From: Chlorokybus atmophyticus
Taxonomy: Eukaryota; Streptophyta; Chlorokybophyceae; Chlorokybales; Chlorokybaceae
Reading direction: 5' to 3'
DNA: 61,547 bases
Assembly (NCBI GenBank): GCA_009103225.1
Contig: RHPI01000260.1
Location: 344,822-406,368, forward strand
Position 1 is the stretch's first letter. Each line of letters starts with the position of its first letter. Under the pieces are notes generated by a model. It did no database searches. It had not been told where the DNA came from and was given only the letters and a program-made list of their open reading frames with translations. This document shows positions 24,774 through 34,775 of this stretch, one piece after another. The translations under genes were made by a program, and so were the position numbers.

Positions 24774-27700
24774 CTAGTCACAACGTTCAACAACTTTAAC
24801 AAAAACAATTATCCTGCAGCAGCATTCGTGTTGCAACCAAGTGCAGATCAACACTCACCTATTGGGTATGTCCCCCGGATACCCCCGATATATGTGCCTA
24901 GCCACCCTCCCTGCAGGACAAAGGTGCTCACACCATGATGCCGCAAAATGTATCACGAAAGCACAAAGTTCACCCTCACATCACCCTACCTGCCCTGAGC
25001 AGCATGATCTTGCCCATCGCATCAGCCCCAATGGCCTTCTCAAACCCTTTCTCCACTCCTTGCGGCATGCGCCAGGCATTGCCCTCCGACAACACGCTCA
25101 CCTCCTCATCACTGTCATCACTCACAATGCGGCCGAGAAGGACGAGCTGAATCTTGTCGGCGTGAAGTGGTACCTGATGCACAAGCAAGGTATTAAGCAC
25201 TACTTCTGTGTATGCTGTGTATGTACTGGCTTGCTAGCTTACCGCGTGAGGGGGGTGCTGGAGGATGCCCACCAACTTGTCAAACACCAAGCCGCCGCGG
25301 GTGGGGCACATCGCCATCAGCCGACCCGCGAACGCCCAAATATCATCTATTACCCACCACCACCACACATCATCCGTTACTGACCTGACCGACACCATCA
25401 CACACCCAACAGCTTCTCACCGCTGTAGACAGCGAGGGAGGCTTGGTGTGTGACCTGCCGCTCCCTAATCTTGGCCTCCTCCCGCAGCTTCTCCTCCTCT
25501 TGCAGCACATCATGGGCTATCTGCAGGGTACCCAAGGGGTCAAGCACCCCGCTCAGCTCCTTGTTGTGCTGCTGCTGTGGGTTGCTGTTGCTGGCACTGG
25601 CATTGGTACTGGCACCGTTGTTGACCTCCTCCAGCGCTTCATTCATAATGCCGTTGGTAAAGTACCGAAGGCTGTGCACCAAAAGGGCCTTTCTGCGCAC
25701 TGTGTCGCCCTCCAAATCTGCACAGAGCGTGCCTGAGTGCGTGCATGCATGTGAATGTGCACAAGCTTGACTTCAATGTTTTAGTCAAAAGTTGTTCGGG
25801 GGATGAGGGTGATGAAACTAAGAGGGTCACCTGGGAAAGAGAAGGCCCTGGCGAGGTAAGCATCATGCCCAAGCTCCCACAGCTCCTTGATCTTGGCCTC
25901 CACCACAGCGTCAGTATGCTCGGGTTGCAGCTGGACGCGGGCGCTACTATCATCAGATGACTTGCCTGAGGACAAAACAGTCGCTTATTCAGGATGCACG
26001 ACGACCATATGCGTGATGCCGTCAACACCAATTGATGGATACAATGATCCCACAATAACCTAATGAAAGGGACTCCAGCTCCGGGCACTTGGCTTCTTTC
26101 TTGGTCTTGCCAACCTATTGCAAACGTTTCGGAAAATGTTGTCAAAGCCTTGCGTGCAAGCAGACCCATTGTTGGCTTCAGATTTTCTGCCCCTACCTTG
26201 AACCAGGCCCAGTCAGCAAAGGCCTTGTCCTTGGCCTTGCTTGCCCCCTTGCTCTTGACAACCTTGCCATCGCTGTCTGCGGCTGTCTCCCTGCCAAGCA
26301 CAGCCTGAGGCATCTCACAGTTGCCGTACAGAAGTACCCGGATGTGCTCCCACATAATCTGCCTTGACGCCCCCGTAAATTGCTGGCAGGGGTGGGGAGG
26401 GGACACACACACACACACACAGGCATGTGAGTGGACACAGCCCGAGAGCCTCTGATAGTTGTGTAAAACGGCTTTGCAGTATACTCACTCTGGACAGTCG
26501 GCGACGGATGGACTCTTCCAGCATCAGCAGTGCAAACTTCTCATCCTTATCACGTACGCCCTCACCACTCTCATCCTTGGTGGTGGCGTACCACCCGGCC
26601 GCAGTAGAGAGAACGGGCACGGCAGCCCGCGTGCGTCCTGCTGCGGATGCCACAAATGCATCAACCAAGTCGACAGCCTGCTGCTGCTGCACCTGCTTGT
26701 CCACAGCCTCCTGCTGCTCAGACGCACGGATGCGCGTGAGGATGCGGCGAGAGCGGGGAAGGAGGGCAGTGCATAGCCTTGTGTATTCCTGCACGTGCTA
26801 TGTTGTGAGTAACTCTGTGTGCGCGTGCGGGTTTGTGCACAGTGCTTGCTGTTGTTGACTCACCCTCAGGATAAGGAGGGCACGTTGACTGGGGGATTGC
26901 GCAGGAGCGGCGTTGACTGGTACGCGAAGGTGTGCGTGCATCTGGCCAAGGATTGAGTATAGACCCAAGAGCTGGTAGAGACGGAAAGACAGCAACAAGT
27001 TAGTTGCTGAAAGAGAACTAGTAGCAGTTGGCGTGCACAGTGTCTGTATCTGAGGTCATTGAGGTGCGTGTAACTATCTGACATATTGGGGGGGGGAGGG
27101 GGCATTACCTGTGCATCTTGGTAGCCAAGGGGGTCGAGCGTGAACAGGTAGCCGAGGCTGCTCTCAAGCCAAACGTCTGCCATCTGCACATTGTGGCGAA
27201 CGAGACACGCCTTTGATCAGCTTGAACTTGATAACCAACGTTGCAACGATCATACCAACAATGACAACAGTGAATGAATACCTCATAGTGCGCGGGGCAT
27301 ACGAACAGCGGCAGCCATGCATCTATAGGCTCGCGCGCGCGCCCGACAAGCGCATTCGGCACAGAGGCCTCATTGCTGTAGTCATCATCATCATCGTCAT
27401 CATCCGCACCAAAGTCGGTCCGATCGGCATTGAAACTGCTACCACCATCCCGTTTGCTGCGTGTGAAACCTGCATGCGTGCTGGCGTGGCCAGCGAGGGA
27501 CAGTTTGTATCGCGTGGCGAGTTCAAAGGTCTTGCGCGAGAGGAGTGTCGGGGTGAAGTCCTCCACGCGGAGCTCCGTGGGTGCGTCAACAACGTGCTCG
27601 CCCCTGCCCTCGCCCACGCGTATGCCCACACCAAGGACGTCCCCGTCCTCCACGCACTCGCGCGCGCTCATGCCCGACACGTCGCACACGAAGTCCCCGC

Positions 27701-28007
27701 ATTGCGAGAAGGAGTCCTCTTCCTGTGCCGCACGGGCCTTTGCGGCCTCCACACGCTGCTCGAGGGTGTCTCCGGCAAGGCGGCGGGCATTGCGGGTCAC
27801 ACGCACGTCCATCGCCCTCGCACGCCTCGCCTTGGAGAACACCGCAGCGTAGCGAAGGTCAGCGGAGACTGCCGCTGCTGCTGCCGACCCCCTCGACAAC
27901 TCTGCCCTCATCCTGGTACACACACATACAGACGTGAGTATGTGTGCGTGTGCATGTTTGCATGTGTGCGTATGTGTGCGCACACACCTACGCACACGCA
28001 AACACCA

Positions 28008-28038
<31 letters not shown>

Positions 28039-29939
28039 AACTACGACGATGGCGATACAAGTACGTACTTGTGGAGGGCATTGAGTTGGGCTTGGGTGGT
28101 GCTACGTGCTTCTGCGAGGTCCTCGCGCTCGGCTTTAGGCGCCTTGAAAACATTGATTGCGCTCAGCCTCGCTTGCAGCCTCTCAAGCTCCTCCTCATCC
28201 AAGTCCTGTGCAAAGTAAAGCATGCATTACCACTTGCAGCGTGCGCAAGTGTAACACTTAACGCGTGTGCACGTGCGAGCACACTTGCTTACCGGTTTCT
28301 GAGCCTCGTGCTCGATGCGCTTGATGCGGAAGAAGCCATCAGCTCGGTTCACATGCACGGGCATAGTGATTGTGTGTGTCTCCGCCTCACTGTTGTTAGC
28401 GACTTCGCCCGCTGTTGCATCCTTCTTGTTGCTGTCTGCAGCAACGGGTACACGTAGAGTGATGCGGCTGGGCACCACACCCGCAGGCAGCCACACCTAA
28501 AGGTCGAGTACAGGTTTGTGTGTTGGCATTGTGTCACAACCCAACATACATCCCACAAGGAGTCAACTTTGTTTCTTACCTCAAGCCATCCCTTCTGGCC
28601 AGGAGGAACATGCACATCCGCATGCACCCACGCCCGATTGTTGGCCTCGCCACCAACAAGCTCACCATCAGTTTCCAACCTATACGCAATAGGGAAGGCG
28701 CCGCCCGCAGAGACGAGGTCAAACACCTCCCCAAACTTGTCTTCAAGGGAGGCATACTCGGGGTCAGCATAGCGATAGAAGCCCTCTGTTGTGCCGATAC
28801 GGCGAAGATCCTCGAGAAATTGCAAGTTGTGGTATGCACTGAAGCCAATTGTGTGCACGACGGTCTCGGCATGGAGTGTGGGGTTTGTTAATGCCTCATG
28901 GAGGGCACGCGTGGCCGCGGGCACGTCCTGGCTGCTAGTGTCGCAGCCATCGGTCATGAACGTGATGGCGAACTTGTCCACGTTGGTGGTGTTGGCAGTG
29001 CGGTAGTTGGTGATGATTATCTGGATGGCCTCGAAGGCTGCGGGGAAGCTAGTCATCCCACCGTCGAAGTTCTCACACACCTCCTCGGCGGTGCGCTCGA
29101 TTGCGTGCGTGCTGTAAGTCACGAAGTGCACCCGCTGCCCCACCGCCGTGCTAATGTTGTTGCATGCAACACAACTCGAAGTGAGTCACAAGTGACTCAC
29201 TGCATGCCTGCACATGCATGCATTGCAAGCAACTGAGCACTTGGCCTGGTATGGTTGAGGCATGTGCATGTCAGTGTGCATACGGCTGTGCACGAGTGCA
29301 TTCGCATACACACATGCATGTGGATTGTGCACCTGGCCTGGCATTTATGTAACTGATACTCACTTGGCAGCGATGTAGCGGACGGCGCTCTGGATCTGCG
29401 CCCAGGCGTTGCCACTCATGGAACCGCTCTCGTCCAGCACATAGATCTGCGTTGTTGCAGCGTCAGTGTTGTAGCCGTTGCTGTTGTTCAAACTGAATGG
29501 AACGGTGCATTGCTTCAATGTCTGTGCGTTGGTGCATTGGCTGTCCAATCAGGCTAAGCTGATGCACCAGTGCTTGTCTTCACAAACACTCAATGCCAGT
29601 GCCTTTTTTCGATACTGCTAGGAACAATGCCATACGCATGCATGTTCCACAAACTGGCTGACACAGTTACTCTCAAATTTCAAGCCCACACTGTCGAAGC
29701 CACACACAACTTCGCTGCCCAAACACGCAAGCATGCACGCCACATTGCACCTGCACTGTGCGGTCGTCGCCAAGCAAAGAAGGTCGCACGACCGGAGCCC
29801 TGAGCAGGCCCTTTTCCTGATTTATGGAGGTATCGTCCCTGCAGAACGTCGCCACGTCCTCCACTTCCATTTCCACCGCCGCCGCCGCCATCGCCATGGC
29901 GGACACAATCCGCAGCCTGTCGCTCATGCGTACAGGCAC
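24774..29939 (-). CDS. VWA-domain protein, about 17 exons
   Basis: A spliced gene of about 1,100 residues. The VWA domain spans exons near 29365-29530 (IYVLDESGSMSG, the MIDAS DxSxS) and 28581-29158 (GGMTSFPAAFEAI, FAITFMTDGCDT, VVHTIGFSAYHNLQFL). Downstream exons join in phase: 28293-28498 (WLPAGVVPSRITLRV), 28075-28206 (DLDEEELERLQARL), 27285-27914 (VSGMSARECVEDGDVLG; Asp run), 27111-27188 (GYLFTLDPLGYQDAQ), 26865-26972, 26488-26793, 26198-26383, 26073-26124, 25838-25963, 25411-25719, 25245-25349 (DDIWAFAGRLMAM), 24990-25173, 24855-24906, and the last ending in TAG 24774-24776 (IIVFVKVVERCD). VWA domains bind ligands through a metal ion. I do not recognise the rest, and no signal peptide or membrane segment is evident. 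The junction of the first exon (MSDRLRIVSAM, up to about 29927) is unsure. Confidence 0.8.
28005..28036. repeat. (ATG)n microsatellite in a VWA-gene intron
   Basis: About ten ATG/GAT trinucleotides directly next to a TG/CA-rich stretch (27935-28000), within the intron between the exons at 28075 and 27914. Confidence 0.85.
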
Positions 29940-30329
29940 AGCCAGCAGCTTTTATGTCATTTATCTCTGACGTGCACTCTGACGTGGCGTGTATGTGGAG
30001 TGATGCGATTGGTTCAAAAATGGCAGTTGAGCTAGCGGTGGCCTTAGTAAGGCTCTTAGTTAGGTGTCGGCGCAATAGCGGTGACAACGACAGTCGACGG
30101 ACGGCGTTGACGATCCTTAAAGGAGGACATCCACGGCATGGCTTTGTGCCATGCATTGTGCTAGCAAAGCTTCATGAAGTCTGCCTTGGAAAATTTCAAC
30201 ACGCTTATCAACATGGCGCCCGCAGCCCGTGCCAGTACTTCGCCAACCGTTTGTGCCAGTACCGGCACCTGCTTATCAGGTTTTAACTCAAGACCGCCTA
30301 AAACTGGCACGAGATCGCTTGTGTGCCAG

Positions 30330-30770
30330 TACCGGCCGGAGTCGGAACCCTTCCGTCTACGGAGACGACCCGCGGAGACACCGGACGGCCGGCGCGCGAC
30401 CGGAACCCCGCCGCGCGGCCGGCGCCCCGCCGGCCCCGCGCGTCTCCGGTTAACCGAGGCGTCGGCGGTCGACGCGCACGCGCCGACGCTGACGCCATTA
30501 AACGTCGGCGGCCACGCCCGTTGCAATGTGGTCTGGGCGGGCGGGAAGGCGGCGAGCTCCTTGCCGCCTCCGCCCGGCAAGCAGCGGAGAGAGGGCGGCG
30601 GAGGGCAGGGTGGTGTGGGCGAAGCGGAGAGGGCAGGGTGGCGTGGGCGAACCGGAAGGTGGCGAGCTTTTCGCCGCCTGCTCCCTGCAGGCAGCGGAGA
30701 GACGGCTGCGCTGGGCAGGGTGGTGTGGGCCGGCGAGAGAGGGATGGGTGACTGGCGGTGAGTGGGGCGC
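30330..30770. other. Very GC-rich block with local repeats
   Basis: GC and CpG content is far above the rest of the window (CGGACGGCCGGCGCGCGACC and similar), starting about 400 bp upstream of the VWA gene's 5' end. At 30535-30735 a GGCAGGGTGGTGTGGGC / GCAGCGGAGAGA module repeats about three times. Long overlapping ORFs on both strands are expected from the composition and show no family motif. A CpG-rich promoter region is possible. Confidence 0.5.
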
Positions 30771-30889
30771 GAGCGAAGCAGCTGCTTTGTCGTTTGTAGG
30801 TTAGGTTTTCATAAGTGTTCAATCGTTGGCTTGTTAGCAGTCGCTGCAGTTGCAGGGGGTGTTCTGTGCCTAGGGTTGTTTTATTTAAT

Positions 30890-31660
30890 GAATGGCTTAC
30901 AAGACTGCAAGAGTGTGTATTCTGACATTTGCAGGGTTGTTGTGTGTGTATACACGCACGCATACACGCACATTACATGTAGCAACTGTAAGAGTGTGAC
31001 TGGCGAACAATTGCAGTGTTTGTTTTAAGTGTATGCGTGCACACGCATGCAAGCGTACACACACACTATATGCACGCAGCAGCTGTACCAGTGTATGCGT
31101 GTGTACTTGACTGCGCACGCACACTGCATGCAGCAACTGTAAGAGTGTGTGACTGGGGAACAATTGCAGTGTTTGTTATAAGTGTAGGCGTGCACAAGCA
31201 TGCGTACACTCACACACAATGCACGCAGCAGCCATTACATGTAGCAACTGTAAGAGTGTGACTGGCGAACAATTGCAGTGTTTGTTTTAAGTGTATGCGT
31301 GCACACGCATGCAAGCGTACACACTCACTATATGCACGCAGCAGCTGTACCAGTGTATGCGTGTGTACTTGACTGCGCACGCACACTGCATGCAGCAACT
31401 GTAAGAGTGTGTGACTGGGGAACAATTGCAGTGTTTGTTATAGGTGTAGGCGTGCACAAGCATGCATGCGTACACTCACACACACAATGCACGCAGCAGC
31501 TGAACGGGTGTACTCGTGTGTACTTGACTTGCACTTGACTGGCAATAGTTGCAGGGTTTGTTGTATGTGTAGGCACATGCTTGTTATGTTTAAGTCTAGG
31601 CGTGCACATGCACGCGCACACATACGCACTGTGCACGCAGCAGCTGTACAAGTCTAAGTG
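30890..31660. repeat. TG-rich minisatellite, units of about 130 bp in 262-bp pairs
   Basis: AACAATTGCAGTGTTTGTT recurs near 31009, 31163, 31271 and 31425, with a variant near 31550. The segment from 30973 is repeated almost exactly from 31235 (period 262). Each half-unit has GTGTA.GCGTGCACA.GCATGC, ACGCAGCAGC and AACTGTAAGAGTGTG. Strong alternation of purine and pyrimidine. ORFs here are repeat artefacts. Confidence 0.85.
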
Positions 31661-32018
31661 TGTACATGACGGGCGACAGTTGTAGTGCTCAGTTGTATTG
31701 GTTAGCTAAGTTGTTTGAAAAAGAATTGGCCCTGGGTGGTCAGCCTTGCAGTCATAGTGTAGGTGGTAGCTGAGTAACTAGATTAGTAAAGCCCCGTGGT
31801 AAGTAGTACTTGCTGCTGTTGGCATGCTGTGCGCTCATTACTTGAATGTAACATGCATGGACATACGCACCTCATTTCATGTACATTGTGGCACATGTAT
31901 CTACACAGCCAGCCAGCACCAATTCCCGCCCACTTCACTTACAGGTACACTACCTAGACTTCAAGCATGGCTATCAATGTGCTTATGTATACACACATGT
32001 ACATGCTCAACTCTTAAC
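31661..32018. other. Non-coding gap
   Basis: I see no gene in these roughly 360 bases between the minisatellite and the 3' end of the Crypton-like gene. If the Crypton ends nearby, its right boundary should lie here. Confidence 0.5.
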
Positions 32019-33990
32019 TCAATCAAGGCATGCCTCCTCTGCTCCTGCATCGTCATTCAAAGCTTTACGCTTGCCGGAGCGTTGCGCGCGCAGCTGATCA
32101 CAAAGCTGTGTGATCGTCATTGCTTTTCCTCGACGGTGTTGTGCGGGGTCATTTCTATGAGCATCAAGTCGCATTGCTGCATCCTCTTCAGATATGCGAA
32201 AGTCTTTGGCCGTCCTCATTACATGCTGATAGATGATGTTGCGCTTGTCAAAAAGCTTCGCCATGGCGCGGTCTCCTTGCCGCCAGGCTGTCTTATGCAA
32301 TTGCATAAGCTCGCTGGTCCACCATCCAAGCCGGATGTGTATTTGGTCCAGATGTCCACTACAGTCGACAACTCCTTCTGCAACTGATATTTTTGCGGAA
32401 TGCCGCGTGCGTTCGACTTAGATTGAGGGAGTGGTTGCGATGTCGATGCACGATGTGTATCTCTGGCAGGTGCTGCGGAGCGTACGTTATTGCCTGCTGA
32501 GCTGTCCGCTCCAAAGTGCACTCCCTGTTGTGCAAATCCTTCACGCATGAAGCGCTCCATGCGAGTGAGTCTCACATCCACAGACGCCTCAAAAGCAATC
32601 AGCATCTGCTGCTGCGCTGTCACGTGGTCCATCACCATTTGCAGTAGCCGCTCTTGCTGTCGCATGATGACGGCAATCTGCACAACAGTCAATATTAACA
32701 TGTATTTAATTATACAGGCTGTATATTGAAATGAGTTTAACACATTACATTACATGCTCAAAATAACATACCCGCTCAGGCAGTGTGTCGTACTGTGCGT
32801 TTGGCGCAGCCATTGACTGATCGTGAGCAACACATACTTGTGCGGCCCAAGCCTCAAACTCAGGAGTCTGGAACATAGGGTGTGCACATACGCTCAGAGC
32901 GGCGAATCCGCACTGCTGCACATCGCCCCGCGTCAACGTTATGTCACGGCGTAGCACAGCTACATCCTGAGTGATCAATACAACAAGTTATGCATTGTTC
33001 ACATATGGGCATTGAAAGTTTGCATTACCCCATAACGTCAAGCATGTTTCTGACCTGAGCAATGACGTCACACATGTAATCGAGGAACTCGCAGTGCTTG
33101 TAAGCGGCATAATCGGTCTGACCAGACGCTCGCTCTCTCTGGCAATACACGCTTGTTATTAAACAATTGAATAAATAATAATACTACATACACAAACAAA
33201 CACATCATGTCTGCTCATACCGCGCGTATCGCCTCCATAGCCTCATCAAGCCATGGGAAAATCTCACGCCGTAGTGTATGCGGTAGTGAAAATCGAGAGC
33301 GCGCCAGAATGTATTTCGATGACAGTTGCTCACCACCGTGCCCGGCTATCACAGCGCAAGTAGCCACGTCCAACTTAATGGCGTACGACAATGAAAAGTG
33401 CTCATTGTTTCATCTTCCATTCTGCTTAATCCCTTGCTCTGTAGCGCTGCATAGCATAAGTATATAAGTTTACGTGCTAGCAGCCATTCACCATTGAAGC
33501 AACAACACATGTAAGACTTACCCTGCATTCATAGCTTGCTGCGATTGCTCCTTTCGCGAAGCATGTACCTTCTGCCTCCCGCGCACAATGTCGCACTCTT
33601 TAAACGCCTCACAAGCGTTAACGTACTGCTGCTTGTATAACAGGTGCTTGCTGGGGTCTTCTCCTGGAAACAGTGGTTCTGCATACCTGTTGAAATGATC
33701 ACAAGTGTGTTGACTCAATCATATACGTTGCATCTATAACTCAGTCATATACGTTGCATTTATCATGAGTTATAGCTATAACTCACGAGCAGCAGTGACA
33801 GACTTTACACACTAACCAAGCTGCTCGTGTTGAGAAGTCTGGCGGTGGGCGCTCCTGCAAGTGATACTTATGGAAGAGGTGCATCACCATTGCGTTCTGC
33901 CATGTCATGCCATCTACCCTCGCATGCCAGTTCTTCTCAAGCATGCCTACACCCAGCCCCACGCCCGGGCTACCAGCATGAAGACCGCGC
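32019..33990 (-). pseudogene. Crypton-type tyrosine recombinase, C-terminal half (Ndc10-like + GCR1_C-like)
   Basis: Minus-strand exons, reading right to left: about 33817-33940 (MHLFHKYHLQERPPPDFSTR), 33522-33686 (WYAEPLFPGEDPSKH...KVHASRKEQ), about 33222-33440 (GR-stop-NNEHFSLSYAIKLD...LRREIFPWLDEAMEAI), 33060-33140, 32770-32971 and about 32400-32680. It ends with a GCR1_C-like part (LSTVVDIWTKYTSGLDGGPA; LHKTAWRQGDRAMAKLFDKR). Known Cryptons encode a tyrosine recombinase related to yeast Ndc10 with a GCR1_C domain. HxxR (HASR) is present. The Tyr of LSYAIK is nine residues after the expected GRW, the usual catalytic place. TGA at 33410-33412 stands where that Trp is expected. A frameshift occurs near 32320. 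Family call by eye. Confidence 0.7.
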
Positions 33991-34775
33991 GAGCCCCAGC
34001 CTACTGCTAGCTACTGTATCACTCATGTAGCATGTAGCTAGGGCTACTCAATAGACCTGTCTGTAGGGACCGCGCGTAGCTGATCAGTTGCAAGTCTGTT
34101 AGGAACACATGTGCTATATCAAGTCTTAGGAGATTTCCGAAATAGCATGAGGCCTCGATGTGACCGTTGGCCTAGTGCCCGCGTGGCACTGCACAGTCAT
34201 GATTTGACATGTATAAGTAGGAAGTCACGTCACCAGACTGGCTGGTGACACTGTAAGTGAGTACTGTGAGTACTGTGAGTACTAGGAGTACTAAGAAGTA
34301 AAGACTCTGTTTCTAAAGAGCTTGTGAAACGACTTGAACTGGAAGCACGCTGCCCCGGTTGCCAAGAATTCCCTTACTGCGTGAGACACGGTGCATGCTC
34401 TTGTGCGCTGTGCCTGCCATTGCTGTGAGCTTGACGGTGGTGTGTTGTTTCAGTAGTCAGGGTGTTGTATCCACGTGTTGCACACTCATTCACCTCACTT
34501 AACAGTGTATCATTCTATCCACTCATGCAAAGAACTGTGTCCACAGCACTACCTATCGTAGTGGCTTATTGACTTACAGTGTCACCCTCTTTGCACAAGT
34601 GAGTGTGTTGCAATCTGCATCAGATAGTTCAGTCTGCACCCAGGGATACATCGCTGGGCATTCGTTATCATTGTCATCACATAGTGCGCACAAGCACTAG
34701 TGTGTTGGGTGGTAACAGCATCAGGATAGACGGTAGAGCACAAGCACTCTACCCTTTCACCTCTGGACCAGCTGT

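Noticed and set aside
30174-30963. Overlapping long ORFs on both strands
   Set aside because: High GC makes stops rare; no motif, and both strands are equally open.
30897-31657. Cys/His-rich small proteins
   Set aside because: They follow the TG/CA minisatellite in several frames and repeat with its period.
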